In this document: in pieces, positions 20,218-31,537 of the stretch | How positions within the stretch are numbered: position 1 is the stretch's first letter | Layout of the letters: each line of letters opens with the position of its first letter | Assembly (NCBI GenBank): GCA_027493875.1 | Contig: JAOSJX010000028.1 | Location: 62,001-126,000, forward strand | Source: Deltaproteobacteria bacterium | GTDB lineage: Bacteria; Lernaellota; Lernaellaia; JACKCT01 | Direction: 5' to 3' | Length of the DNA: 64,000 nucleotides | Program-made: the position numbers and the translations under genes | Notes under the pieces: model-generated | What the model saw: only the letters and a program-made list of their open reading frames with translations | What the model was told of the DNA's origin: nothing | Databases searched by the model: none

Positions 20218-21739
20218 ATGCCGCGGAGGATCGCGTTGACCGCGCTCAAGTCGGTTTTTGGTTCCTTTGAATTCCGCGTTTTCTGCGCTTTAGCGTTGTT
20301 TTTCGCCCCGGCGGCCTGCGGTGAAGATAACGACGGCACCGCCGACGACGATTCCGATGTCGGTGACCAGAACGATACCATCGACGACGACAGCGGCAAC
20401 CACGCTGAATGCCCGGGGACCTATCCCGAACGCACGATCGGACTTCGCGTCTGCCGAGACGGCGCGGCCGAGGGTTACACGTTGTTTTCGCCGCTCTCGT
20501 CGACGACGACGTACCTGATCGACAATGAAGGCCGTCTCGTTCATTCGTGGAGTGGTGAAGGAACGCCGGCTCATTCCGTTTACCTTCTCGAAGACGGATC
20601 GCTGCTCCGCACGGTGAAGACGGACCAACATCCGATTTTTCAGGATGCCGGAGGCGCCGGAGGCCATATCAACATTTGGGATTGGGACGGAAATAAAATC
20701 TGGGATTTCGAATACAGCGGGCCCGATCATCTGCTGCATCACGACGTGACGATGATGCCGAGCGGCAACGTTCTGATGCTCGCGTGGGTGATTAAATCAA
20801 AGGACGACGCCCTCGCCGCGGGCCGCGATCCGAACACCGTGGATGATCAGGGCATGTTCATGACGCAGATCATCGAAGTCGAACCCACGTATCCGGAGGG
20901 CGGCGACATCGTCTGGACGTGGAATCTCTGGGATCATTTGATTCAAGATTTCGACGCGGGCCGGGACAACTTCGGCGTCGTCGAGGATCACCCGGAACTT
21001 GTTGACGTCAATTATGGCCTGAATCCCGCGCCCGACTGGACGCACGCCGACTCCATCAACTACAACCCGGAACTCGACCAAATCGTTCTGAGCGTGCGTT
21101 ACTTCAGCGAAATCTGGATCATTGATCACGCCACGACGGCCGCCGAGGCGGTCGGCCATACCGGCGGAAACCAAGGGCGCGGCGGAGACCTGCTCTACCG
21201 CTGGGGGAATCCGGCGGCCTACCGGGCCGGGACGGCGGACGACCGCGTATTTTACTACCAGCACGACGCGCATTGGATTCGTCCGGGGCTGCCGGGCGAG
21301 GGCGACCTTCTGGTTTTTAATAACGGTTTTATGCGGCCCGAGGGGATGTATTCGTCCGTCGATCAGGTCACGCCGCCGATGAACGAAACCGGCGGATACG
21401 AATTGACTCCGGGACCGGCTTACGGCCCCGCGGCGCTTTCCTGGGCGTATCGGCCGGATAACCCGCCCGAGTTTTATTCCGCTTTCATCTCCGGCGCGCA
21501 ACGTCTGCCGAACGGCGATACGCTCATTTGCGAAGGCGCCACGGGGACTTTTTTTGAAGTCACCGCCGACGGCGCTCTGGTGTGGGAATACGTCAATCCC
21601 ATGGCGAGCGGCAAGCCGATGTCGCAAGGACAGTCGCCGGTCAACAACGAAGTCTTTCCGGGCTTACCGCTACCCGGCGGACCACCCGGCGTTCGAAGGG
21701 CGCGACCTGACCCCGGGCGACGTGCTCGAGTTGCCGTAA
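20218..21739 (+). CDS. Arylsulfotransferase (ASST)-like lipoprotein (one frame change)
   Basis: About 507 residues. The signal peptide ends in the lipobox FAPAACG and an acidic tether (DDDSDVGDQNDTIDDD). The mature part is a beta-propeller with repeated rungs such as THSVYLLEDGSLLRT-like and HHDVTMMPSGNVLMLAW, which match the arylsulfotransferase family (PF05935/PF14269 type). In that family sulfate is passed between phenolic compounds through a His; candidate histidines lie in the HHD motif and in YYQHDAHW. The frame changes near 21660 and the product ends DVLELP. Many environmental members have no proven sulfotransferase activity, so only the fold is secure. Confidence 0.82.
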
Positions 21740-21832
21740 ACCGGCGTCCGACACCTCGCCGACTCCCCTTGGTCTCGCGCGGCGATGGCGCTAGTATCCG
21801 CGCCCGTGGCGCGGAATGTTTGGGGGCGTCCC

Positions 21833-22713
21833 ATGAATCTCTACCGCTATGCGCTGGCGACGGCCGCGACGACCTATCTGCTGCTGCTCGTCGGCGGTCT
21901 GGTCAACCCGACAGGGTCGTCGCTGGCCTGCCCGGATTGGCCGCTTTGTTACGGACAGGTGTTTCCGGAAATGGTCGGCGGCGTACGCTTCGAACATACG
22001 CACCGGCTGGTTGCCACGCTGGTTGGGCTGCTGACGATCGGGCTCGCGGGGTGGATTTGGCGGACCCGCGGGGAACTGCGGTGGTTCGGCGTCACGGCGG
22101 TCGTGCTCGTTGTCGTGCAGGGGGTGCTCGGCGGCATCACGGTGCTCTTGAGGTTGCCGCTGGCCGTGTCCGCCGCGCATCTGGCCCTTTCCATGTTCTT
22201 CTTCGCCTACCTTATATATATGTGTTTCCGATTGCGGCCGGGCGATCCCGTCTGGGCGTGGCCCCGCGGCGGCGCCGCGGCCTGGGCGGGGGCCACGGCC
22301 GTTGCGATTTATCTCCAGATTTTTCTCGGCGCGCTCGTCCGCCATACCGGATCGGGACGCGCCTGCGGGTTGGACTGGCTGCTGTGCCAAGGACGGCTTC
22401 TGCCGTCACACGGCCCTCTTCTTTTGCACATGGTTCACCGGTTCGTCGGCGTGGCGGTCGCCCTCGTGATTGTCGCGGCCTCGCTCCGGGCGTACCGCGC
22501 GGCCGGCGCCGCCGGCAGCCGGTTCGGTGTCGTATTGGCCGGGCTCGCGCCGATGTTCGTCGCCGCGCAGATTTTTCTCGGCGCGTGGACCGTGAAAAAG
22601 CGCGATCAACGTCGCCGTGGTCACCGCGCATCTCGGCGTCGGCGCCCTATTGTGGGCCGGCTTCGTCGCGCTGGCGTTCCGCCTCGCCGCCGTTGACAGA
22701 ACGGCGGCCTAGG
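21833..22713 (+). CDS. ctaA: Heme A synthase CtaA/Cox15 (one frame change)
   Basis: Oxidises the methyl of heme O to the formyl of heme A for the aa3-type oxidase. About 293 residues and eight membrane segments in two homologous halves. The heme-ligand histidines lie in FEHTHRLVA and AAHLALS of half one and in LLHMVHRFVG and VVTAHLGVG of half two. A CPDWPLCYG / CGLDWLLCQG cysteine pair stands in each outer loop, as in many bacterial CtaA proteins. Start is the ATG at 21833 (MNLYRY) after GGGGG. The frame changes near 22600 (one extra A in GTGAAAAAG). ctaB follows 52 bases later. Confidence 0.93.
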
Positions 22714-22765
22714 ACCTAACCTCCCCCGCCCCTCGACAGGCGGCCCGCGAGGCCCCGGGGATTCG

Positions 22766-23647
22766 ATGTCCGATCGCAAACCACCGAAGAACACCAAAGC
22801 CGGCGACTACCTCATCCTGCTCAAGCCCGGCATCACGTGGATGTCCGTCTTCATGGCGCTGGGCGGCATCGGGCTCGCTCCGGGAACGATCGACCAGGTC
22901 CGCGCGGTCTGGGCCCTCGTCGGCATCGCGCTCATCGTCGCGTCGTCGCACGCGCTCAATATGTACGTCGAACGCGACACCGACGCCCTCATGGAACGCA
23001 CGAAAAACCGTCCGCTGCCCGCGAAACGCATGCGTCCGTTGGAGGCGCTGCTTTTCGGCGCGGCGCTCGGCGCGGCGGGGGTCGGCGTGTTGTTCTTCCT
23101 TGTCAACGAACTCACCGCCTACCTCGGCGCCTTCGCGATGGTGATCTACGTTCTCGTGTACACGCCGCTCAAGCGCGTGACGCCGCTGGCCCTTCTGGTG
23201 GGCGCTGTGCCCGGGGCCTTTCCTCCGCTTCTCGGTTGGACGTCCGTTACCGGACGCATCGCCGTACCGGGACTTCTCCTCTTCTTCATCATGCTGCTGT
23301 GGCAGGTGCCGCACTTCATCGCGATCACGCTGTACCGCAAAAGCGAATACGCGCGCGCCGGTATCCGGACGACTTCCGTGGTGCACGGTGACATCGTCGC
23401 GAAGCTGCAGGCGCTCGCGTACGCAACGCTGCTCGTGCCGATCAGTTTGCTGTTCGTCCCGCTGGGGCTCGCGGGCACGACCTACTTCGCCATCGGCCTC
23501 ACCGCGAACCTCGCGTTCGTCGCGATGAGCGCCACGGGATTTCTCCCGCGGTCGGGCGACCGATGGGCCCGCGGGCTTTTCAAGGCGTCGCTCATTTATC
23601 TTCCCGTGCTCACGCTCGGCCTGATGCTGGATCTGGTCATTCAATGA
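22766..23647 (+). CDS. ctaB: Protoheme IX farnesyltransferase (heme O synthase)
   Basis: UbiA-family membrane prenyltransferase that adds a farnesyl tail to heme b, giving heme O. Intact, 293 residues, about nine membrane segments. The first Asp-rich motif reads NMYVERDTDALMERTKNRP, the family signature; the second site is in the loop HFIAITLYRKSEYARAG. Its stop overlaps the start of the ABC ATPase (ATGA), so the pathway genes and the transporter are co-expressed. Confidence 0.96.
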   Translation: MSDRKPPKNTKAGDYLILLKPGITWMSVFMALGGIGLAPGTIDQVRAVWALVGIALIVASSHALNMYVERDTDALMERTKNRPLPAKRMRPLEALLFGAALGAAGVGVLFFLVNELTAYLGAFAMVIYVLVYTPLKRVTPLALLVGAVPGAFPPLLGWTSVTGRIAVPGLLLFFIMLLWQVPHFIAITLYRKSEYARAGIRTTSVVHGDIVAKLQALAYATLLVPISLLFVPLGLAGTTYFAIGLTANLAFVAMSATGFLPRSGDRWARGLFKASLIYLPVLTLGLMLDLVIQ

Positions 23648-24630
23648 TCCCCTGCACCCCGGTGGAATCCTACGACGACGCGCCCGAGTTTCTACGCGTG
23701 GAGGGCGTCCGTCATCGTTTCGGCGATCGCGAGGTCCTGCGCGGCGTCAATATCGACGTGCGCCGCGGCGAGGTCTTCGGCCTGCTCGGCCCGAACGGGT
23801 CCGGCAAGTCCACGCTGTTGGCCGTGCTCGCCGGGACGCTCCCGATGCAGGATGGAAAACTTTTTCTAGACGGCCGTCCCGTCAAAGCCGGCGACCGCTC
23901 GCTGCGCGAAAAAATCGGCGTCGTCTTTCAAAGCCCCGCCCTCGATCCCAAGCTGACCGCGCGGCAGAATCTTCAATTGGCCGGTTACATCCAGGGCCTC
24001 TCCGGCGCCGTCGCGCGCCGGCGCACCGAAAAGCATCTTGAACTCGTCGATCTCGCCGACCGCGCGGACGAGCCGGTCGAGCATTTTTCCGGCGGCATGA
24101 AGCGCAAGCTCGACATCGCGCGGGCGATGCTTCACGAGCCGGAGTTGTTGCTTCTCGATGAGCCCACGGCGGGCTTGGACGAAGCGGCGTTCCGAACGAC
24201 CTGGCAGCGGCTGGACGCCGTGCGCGAAGGACGCGAACTGACCGTTCTGCTCACCACGCACCGCCCGGACGAAGGGGAGCGATGCCATCGGCTCGCCGTG
24301 ATCTCCTCCGGCGCCACCGAGGTCGTCGATACGCCGCGGGCGCTCAAACGGCGGCTTTCGGGCGATCTCGTGGTGGTGACCGCGGCGGACCGCGAGGAGA
24401 TCTGCCGCGCGGTCCGCGAACGCTTTTCGCTCGCGTGCACCGTCGAGGACGGCGAAGTCTTGATCGAATGCGAAAAAGGACACGAGCTGGTGCCGCGCCT
24501 TGTCGAGGCGTTTCCCGCCGGCCGCCTGGAATCCGTTGCGCTTCGGCACCCCAATCTCGCGGACGTGTTTTTCAAAATTACCGGGCGGCAGCTCGACGAG
24601 GAAAACGGATTCGCGGAGGCGGCCCGATGA
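23644..24630 (+). CDS. ABC transporter ATP-binding protein (DrrA/CcmA type)
   Basis: Cytoplasmic ATPase of a two-gene ABC-2 exporter. About 328 residues, intact. Walker A is GPNGSGKST, the signature is FSGGMKRKLDIARAM, Walker B is LLLLDEPTAGLDE, and the switch His is in LLTTHRPDE. A C-terminal extension of about 80 residues after the ATPase fold is typical of the NatA/DrrA group. The frame is open further upstream, but ATG at 23644 overlaps ctaB by four bases and is the natural start. It lies between heme and copper assembly genes, so transport of something needed for the oxidase is possible but unproven. Confidence 0.9.
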   Translation: MIPCTPVESYDDAPEFLRVEGVRHRFGDREVLRGVNIDVRRGEVFGLLGPNGSGKSTLLAVLAGTLPMQDGKLFLDGRPVKAGDRSLREKIGVVFQSPALDPKLTARQNLQLAGYIQGLSGAVARRRTEKHLELVDLADRADEPVEHFSGGMKRKLDIARAMLHEPELLLLDEPTAGLDEAAFRTTWQRLDAVREGRELTVLLTTHRPDEGERCHRLAVISSGATEVVDTPRALKRRLSGDLVVVTAADREEICRAVRERFSLACTVEDGEVLIECEKGHELVPRLVEAFPAGRLESVALRHPNLADVFFKITGRQLDEENGFAEAAR

Positions 24631-25403
24631 GTCTGGCGCCGCGGCACGAATTCGGGATCGTTCGCGCGATGTGGTGGCGCGATATGCTGCGTTTGAAGAA
24701 AGAACGCTCGCGTTGGCTCGGCGTGCTGCTCCAACCGTTGTTGTTCTGGTTCGTCATCGGTAGCGGCATGGGCGGCGTTTTTCAGATGCCCGGCGCCGGC
24801 GGCGTGAGCTACCTCGAGTTCTTCTATCCCGGCGTGCTCGTGATGGTCGTTCTGTTCACGACGATCTTCGCGACGATCTCCGTGGTCGAAGACCGCCAGA
24901 TGGGATTTTTGCAGGCGGTCGTCGTGGCGCCCGGCTCCCGCGCGTCGATGGTGCTCGGAAAAATCGCGGGCGTGACGACATTGGTTCTCATCCAATCCGT
25001 GCTGTTTCTCTTCCTCGCCCCGATGGCGGGATATTCCTTCGGCGCGATCGCCTGGGTCTCCCTGTTCGTCGTTCTCGTTCTCGGATCGGTGGGGCTGACG
25101 GCGGTCGGCTTTTTCATGGCCTGGACGTTCAACTCGACGCAGGGTTACCACGCGGTGATGAGCGTCGTGCTGATTCCTCTTTGGATTGTTTCCGGCGCGA
25201 TGTTCCCGATGCGTTCGTCGTGGCTCGGCGTTGTCGCGGCGATCAATCCGATGTCCTATATTGTCAGCGGCATTCGCCACGCGTTGGCGCCGGCCAAGGC
25301 GGCGTTTCACGGCGCGGGCATGGGCGTCAGCCTGAGCGCGCTCGTCGGATTCGCGGTCGTCAGCGTAGCGCTGGCGTCGTGGGCCGCGCGCAAGGGTTCG
25401 TGA
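24627..25403 (+). CDS. ABC-2 type transporter permease
   Basis: Membrane half of the exporter, 258 residues, six predicted membrane segments. The conserved ABC-2 elements are visible: the cytoplasmic coupling region FATISVVEDRQMGFLQAVVVAP and the late segment IPLWIVSGAMFPMRS. Start ATG overlaps the ATPase stop by four bases. Intact. Confidence 0.9.
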   Translation: MSLAPRHEFGIVRAMWWRDMLRLKKERSRWLGVLLQPLLFWFVIGSGMGGVFQMPGAGGVSYLEFFYPGVLVMVVLFTTIFATISVVEDRQMGFLQAVVVAPGSRASMVLGKIAGVTTLVLIQSVLFLFLAPMAGYSFGAIAWVSLFVVLVLGSVGLTAVGFFMAWTFNSTQGYHAVMSVVLIPLWIVSGAMFPMRSSWLGVVAAINPMSYIVSGIRHALAPAKAAFHGAGMGVSLSALVGFAVVSVALASWAARKGS

Positions 25404-25415
25404 TCGAGCGATAAA

Positions 25416-26067
25416 ATGGAAAACTCAGAGCCTGATCAACGCACGCCGATCTACCGCAACCCTTTCGTGTGGGCGGCGTTTATCGGCATGGTGCTGGTGA
25501 CGTTGATGCGCCCGCTGCTGCGGCACGTTCCCGAGCCGCCGCCGGTGATCGCGCAACTCCCCGCGTTCACGTTGACCGATCAAAACGGCCGCGATTTCGG
25601 CAGCGCGGATCTCGCCGGACACGTGTACGTCGCCAACTTCATTTTTACGAGCTGCCCGTCGTACTGCCCCAAACTCACCAAGGCCATGAAGTTCCTTCAA
25701 GACCGCTACGCCGACGCCGGGCACGACGTCCGCCTCGTTTCGTTCAGCGTCGATCCGAAACGCGACACGCCTGAGGTTCTCAAACGTTACGGCGAAAAAT
25801 ACGGCGCGGATTTTTCGCGATGGACTTTTCTCACGGGAACGGAGGAAAATCTTCGCGCCATTATCGTGGACGGATTCAAGGCGCACTTCGGTCCCCGCCG
25901 GCGGCGATGGCGGCGAGGACGCGTCGCTCATGGAAATTTCCCACACGTTGAAGTTCGCGCTCGTCGACGCCGACGGGGGCCTGCGCGGCTATTACGATCA
26001 CGACGAGGCGGGCCTCGACGAACTGCTCCACCGCTCGGTGCACGTGTTGCGCGCGCCCTCGCCGTAG
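25416..26067 (+). CDS. Sco1/SenC-type copper chaperone (one frame change)
   Basis: Thioredoxin-fold protein that inserts copper into the CuA centre of oxidase subunit II. About 216 residues. An N-terminal anchor (about 14-30) is followed by the motif SCPSYCPKLTKAM, with the CxxxC copper ligands, and the distal His in EISHTLKFAL. The frame changes near 25895, between HFG and VPAGGDGG. The gene ends the ctaAB-ABC-sco unit; the act operon starts 370 bases downstream from its own promoter. Confidence 0.9.
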
Positions 26068-26268
26068 CGCCCGACTGGGGTCCGGCGATATTTGTTATCA
26101 TTCATACAAAATATCCATGTAAGCGCGATAACCAACGGTCAGCGGCCGCGTTGAGAATTGTGAGCCTTTTTTTCCGCGGCGCGTCAAAACCGCGGCACGC
26201 GCGGAAATGCCCGTGGATATTGACGAATTTCGCCGGACGCGCCGCTCGATCCGCGGGCCCGGCACGTA

Positions 26269-26297
26269 TTGACAGCCCCACCCCTCGCGGATAAATT
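26269..26297 (+). promoter_or_regulatory. Candidate sigma-70 promoter for the act-cta operon
   Basis: TTGACA at 26269-26274, a 17-base spacer, then TAAATT at 26292-26297. The -35 is perfect and the -10 matches TATAAT at four of six positions. It lies 140 bases upstream of the actA start. The rest of the 26068-26436 gap shows no gene; AT-rich runs at 26090-26125 could bind regulators. Confidence 0.55.
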
Positions 26298-26436
26298 ACG
26301 CGCGCTTTTTGGCGGCTCGCCCCGTAATTTTCGAACGGTTCACGTTTCGTCCGCCTTCCCGTTGCGGCCGAAGATGAGCGTCAGGGAATTTCCGGCGGGC
26401 TGGTTTTTCAGGTTTGGTGTTGGGGTGGTATAGCTC

Positions 26437-27084
26437 GTGGCGCTCATCTTCCCCCGGTGGACGAACTGGGTTCCTCTCATTTCCGCCGTCGTGGCGACGT
26501 TCGGCGGAATTTTCGTGGTTTTTGCCGTCTGGTACTGGTGGTCTCCCGCCTACACCGACGCGGGCTACCAGCCCGAGCAACCCGTTCCGTTCAGCCACAA
26601 ATTGCACGCCGGCGATCTGGGGATCGATTGCCGATATTGCCACAACACCGTGGAGCGCGGCGCCTCCGCCGCCGTTCCGCCCACCCAGACGTGCATGAAC
26701 TGCCACCTGATCGTCGGCGCGAACCGTCCGACGCTCGCGGGCGTGCGCGACAGCGCGCAGACCGGCAAGCCGATCGAATGGGTTCGCGTTCACATGCTTC
26801 CGGACTACGTCTACTTCGACCACAGCGCGCACCTGGCCGCGGGCGTCGCGTGCCGGAGCTGCCACGGGCGCGTCGACCAAATGGAAAAAGGTGCGTCAGA
26901 TGGAGCCGCTTTCGATGGGTTGGTGCCTCGACTGCCACCGGAACCCGGCGCCGAACCTCCGGCCCCCGGCCGACATTACGAAGATGGAATGGGCGCCGCC
27001 TCCCGAGGGCTACGACCCCTTGGCCGATAAAAGCCGAAAGCGGCAGGTCGATCCCCCGTTCACTGTTCTGGGTGTCATCGATGA
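26437..27084 (+). CDS. actA: Alternative complex III pentaheme cytochrome c, ActA (two frame changes)
   Basis: Electron-carrying subunit of quinol:cytochrome c oxidoreductase. An N-terminal membrane anchor (about 12-32) is followed by five CxxCH heme sites: CRYCH, CMNCH, CRSCH, CLDCH and, at the very end, CSGCH. The frame changes near 26884 (an extra A) and near 27058 (a missing G). The second correction creates the last heme site and a stop that overlaps actB by ATGA. Five hemes and about 216 residues match ActA. Start is a GTG at 26437 after GGGGTGG. Confidence 0.9.
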
Positions 27085-30000
27085 GCGCCGCGGACGAGAA
27101 AAACGTGAAGAGCCACTGGCGAAGCCTCGGCGAACGGGCGCGGACGCCCGAGTTTCTCGAACGCCTGCACCGCGAGTTTCCGGAAAACGCCTCGGAGCTC
27201 GAACTCGACGGCGTCAGCCGCCGGCGTTTCATGGGCCTCATGGGCGCGTCGGTGGGACTCGCGGGAACGCTGAGCGGCTGCGTCCGGAAACCGGTGCAAA
27301 ATATTCTTCCCTACGCGAAACGCCCCGAAGACGTTGTCCCCGGCAAACCGCGCTATTTTGCGACCTCCGCCCACGTCGGATCGTCGGTTACCGGACTGCT
27401 CGTCGAGAGCCAGGACGGCCGGCCGACGAAAATCGAGGGGAATCCCGATCACCCCATGAGCCTCGGCGCGGCGAACATGTGGGCGCAGGGGTTGGCCCTG
27501 TCCCTCTACGACCCGGACCGCGGCCGCGCGCCGAAGAAGTCCGGCGCCGACGCGACCTGGGACGATTTCAAAAGGCGATCGACGAGCGCCTCGCCGCGTC
27601 CGTGACGGGCGCGGGCGTCGCCTTGCTGATCGACGCCGTGCCCTCGCCGACGCGCAACCATCTTCTCGAGGCGCTTCGCCAAAAAGTATCCCGACGCCAA
27701 AGTGTACCGTCACGATCCCGGTTACGCCGCCCACCGAGCGGAAGGTGCCACCCTTGCGGGGCTCTCCGGCCGTCGGCCGTTCTATCGTTTGGACCGGGCG
27801 GCCGTGATCGTCGCGCTGGATGCCGACCTTCTCGGTTCCGAAGGCGACGCCGTCCTTCACGCGCGGAAGTTCGCCGACAACCGCCGGCTCGACGGCGACA
27901 AGCACATGAACCGCCTTTACGCGGTGGAGCCCAACTTCACCGTCACCGGCGCGATGGCCGACAACCGCCTGCGCCTGCCCGCGTCGCGCGTCGGCGTGTT
28001 CCTTCGGGCGTTGTCCGAGCGCCTTTTCCAACTCGGCGTCCCCGTGCCCGAAGGCGCGGCGTCCGCGGCGGCCGCCGTGCAAGGCGCAGGAGGCGACGAA
28101 GCGTTCGGCAAGTGGGTCGACGCGGTCGCACGCGATCTGGCGACGCGGAGGGGCCGCGGTCTGGTCGTCGTCGGCGAACGCCAGCCCGCCCCGGTGCACG
28201 CGCTGGCGCATCTGGTCAACGCCGCGCTCGGCAACGTGGGCGAGACGGTCGTGTTCGTCGGCGAGGAGCTTCCCGCGGACGTCGGCAACCTCGCGGATCT
28301 CGCGCACGCGCTCGCCGGCGGCGGCATCAAGACCCTGGCCGTCGTCGGGTCGAACCCCGCCTACGATGCGCCGGCGGATCTCGGGTTCGCCGATCTCATC
28401 GGCAAAGCCGAGTTCAGCGCGCGGTTCGGCGGTTATTTCGACGAAACGGCCAAACGGTGCGCCTGGTATCTCCCGGCGAGCCACGACCTGGAGGCGTGGG
28501 GCGATTTCATCGCGTCCGACGGGACCGCCGGCCTGCGCCAGCCCCTGATCGCGCCGCTTTTCGACACCCGTTCGGATATCGAGTTGTTCGCGCTGCTCGG
28601 CGGCGCCGAAACGGCGAACGGCTATGATCTGGTCCGCGCGTACTGGCGTCAGGCCGGTCCGCCGGTTCTCGATTTTGAACGGGCGTGGCGCCGGGCGCTG
28701 CACGACGGCGTGTATTTCAAGGGAACGCCGGGCGCGGAGCCGGCGGTTTTCGACTGGACCAAACTTGCCGAAGCGGCGAAAACGCTGTCCGATGCGCCGG
28801 CTCCCGCCGCGGACGACCTCGAGCTGAATTTCGTGCTCGACACGAAAGTTTTCGACGGCCGATACGCCAACAACGCGTGGCTCCAGGAAGTCCCGGAGGC
28901 GATGACGAAACTCGCCTGGGACAACGCGGGCGCTGATGTCGCCGGCCACCGCGCGCCGGTTCGGCGTCACCGACGGCGACGTCGTCGAGCTCTCTTACAA
29001 AGGACGCACGCTCGCCATGGCCGCGTTCGTCGTACCCGGGATCGCCGACTTCGCGGTCGTCGCGCCGCTCGGGTACGGCCGCGCGGGCGTGGGCGTCATC
29101 GCCGACGGCGTGGGATTCAACGCCTACGCGCTGCGGACGTCCGACGCGCCTTATTTCGGCGCGGGGCTCACGCTGCGAAAGACCGGCGCGCGATACCCGC
29201 TGTCCAACACGCAGGAACACGGCAGCATGGAAGGCCGGGCGATTCTGCGCGAAGCGGGTCTCACGAAATACGAGGAAGAGCCGAATTTCGCGAAGGAGGC
29301 GGTGGAGCATCCGCCGTTGAAATCGCTTTACGAGGAACCGAACAAGCGCGACGGCCGGCAGTGGGGCATGTCCATCGATCTATCGGTGTGCACCGGGTGC
29401 GGCGCGTGCGTGGTGGCCTGCCAGGCGGAGAACAATATCCCGATCGCCGGCAAGGAACGCGTGGGCTACGGCCGCGAACTTTCGTGGATTCGTCTCGACC
29501 GGTATTACGCCGGCGACGAAAGCAATCCGACCGCGTCGCTGATGCCGGTGCCGTGCCAGCAATGTGAAAACGCGCCCTGCGAAACGGTCTGCCCCGTCGC
29601 CGCGACCACGCACAGCCCCGAAGGGCTGAACGACATGGCCTACAACCGCTGCATCGGCACGCGGTATTGCTCGAACAACTGCCCCTTCAAGGTGCGCCGC
29701 TTCAACTTCTTCAACTACAACAAGGAAGAGCTCGAGCGCTACCCGGACGACGCCGCCCTCGTCAAGATGCAGAAAAATCCGGACGTGACCGTGCGGTTCC
29801 GCGGCGTCATGGAGAAATGCACCTACTGCGTGCAGCGGATCAACCACGCCAAGATCGCCGCCAAACGCGACGGCCGCGACATGGTGGAGGACGGCGCCGT
29901 CACGCCCGCGTGCGCGCAGACCTGCCCGACGCAGGCGATCGTTTTCGGCGATATCAACGACAAGACCAGCCGCGTCGCGCGAAAGAAAAGCCTGGACCGC

Positions 30001-30087
30001 GACTACGCGATGCTCTCCGAATTCAATATCCGGCCGCGGACGACCTATCTGGCCAAGATTCGAAACCCCAATCCGGAGCTGGGCTGA
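27081..30087 (+). CDS. actB: Alternative complex III iron-sulfur/molybdopterin-fold subunit, ActB (three frame changes)
   Basis: About 1002 residues. A Tat-type motif (SRRRFMGLMG, about residue 49) and a lipobox-like GTLSGC come first. A large molybdopterin-oxidoreductase-like domain without an obvious cofactor Cys (about 100-740) follows, then an HybA-like ferredoxin domain with four clusters: CTGCGACVVAC, CQQCENAPCETVC, CIGTRYCSNNC and CTYC...CAQTC. That combined layout is specific to ActB. The frame changes near 27570, 27680 and 28935. It starts inside the actA stop. Confidence 0.93.
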
Positions 30088-30090
30088 GCG

Positions 30091-31537
30091 ATGGCGACGG
30101 CCGAACTCGAAATTTTTAAGCCGGAGAATACGGACGTTTACGACCCGGTGGACGGGCGCCATCCGCTCGTCCTGGAGCATAAGACGTTCCATTCGATCAC
30201 CGAGACGGTCGCGCGTCCGGTGGAGTGGGTAACCCCGAAAGCGTGGTGGGCGTATTTCCTGGTTTCGCTGTCGCTGCTCGGGGTGCTCGGCGTCAGCGTG
30301 ATCTATTTGTTCTGGGAAGGCACCGGCATTTGGGGACTCAACAATCCCGTCGGATGGGGTTGGGCGATCGTCAACTTCGTGTTCTGGGTCGGCATCGGTC
30401 ACGCCGGAACGCTGATTTCGGCGATCCTGTTTCTCTTCCGGCAGAAGTGGCGCACGTCGATCAACCGTTTCGCGGAAGCCATGACCATCTTCGCGGTCAT
30501 GTGCGCGCTGATCTTCCCGGGCATTCACGTCGGCCGCGTGTGGGTGGCCTATTGGCTCCTTCCCTTCCCCAACCAGATGGGCACCTGGCCGAACTTCCGA
30601 AGCCCGCTGCTTTGGGACGTTTTCGCCGTCAGTATCTACGGCACCGTATCCGTTCTGTTCTGGTACGTCGGCCTGATTCCCGATCTGGCCACGCTGCGCG
30701 ACCGCGCCAAGAAGCGCATCGCCCGCCTGCTGTACGGCGTGTTCTCCCTCGGCTGGCGCGGGTCCGCGCGTCACTGGCTGAACTACGAAAAGGCGTACTT
30801 GATTCTGGCGGGCCTCGCGACGCCGCTGGTCCTGTCCGTGCACACCATCGTGTCCTTCGACTTCGCCGTGTCCCAGCTTCCCGGCTGGCATACGACGATT
30901 TTTCCGCCCTACTTCGTCGCCGGCGCCATTTTCTCCGGCTTCGCGATGGTCATCACGCTCACGAGCATCGCGCGGTGGGTGTTCAAGCTCGAAAACCTCG
31001 TGACGATCCGCCATTTCGAGAATATGGCGAAAATCATTCTCGTGACCGGCTCCATCGTCGGTTACGCGTACGCGATGGAATTTTTTTATCGCCTGGTACT
31101 CCGGCAACCCCTACGAACAGTTCACGTTCACCAACCGCGCGTTCGGCCCGTACGCCTGGGCCTATTGGATCATGGTGAGCTGCAACGTCATCTCGCCGCA
31201 GATTTTCTGGTTCAAAAAAGCGCGGACGAGCATTCCGATTCTGTTCGCGGTGTCGATTTTCGTAAATATCGGCATGTGGTTCGAGCGCTTCGTCATTACG
31301 GTGACGTCGCTGCATCGTGACTTCCTGCCGTCGAGCTGGGATTACTTTTCGCCGACGATCTGGGATTTCGGCTGCCTGATCGGTAGCTTCGGCCTGTTCT
31401 TCACGATGTTCGCGCTCTTTGTCCGTTTTCTGCCCATGGTCGCCATGGCCGAAGTGAAAACGGTGCTGCCGCAGGCGAATCCGCATCACGGAGAAGAGCA
31501 CCACGTGGAAGAACCGCACCTCGGGGAGAACATCTGA
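30091..31537 (+). CDS. actC: Alternative complex III membrane subunit, ActC (NrfD family, one frame change)
   Basis: About 482 residues with ten membrane segments. NrfD-like quinone-binding subunit; conserved features include [18 protein letters not shown] and [14 protein letters not shown], containing the His and Asp near the quinone site. The frame changes near 31088 (T run after AMEFF). A His/Glu-rich tail ends LGENI. The TGATG junction overlaps actD. Confidence 0.92.

Noticed and set aside
27075-28970. A 631-codon open frame on the minus strand opposite actB
   Set aside because: Same shadow effect; composition is Arg-rich and the plus strand encodes ActB.
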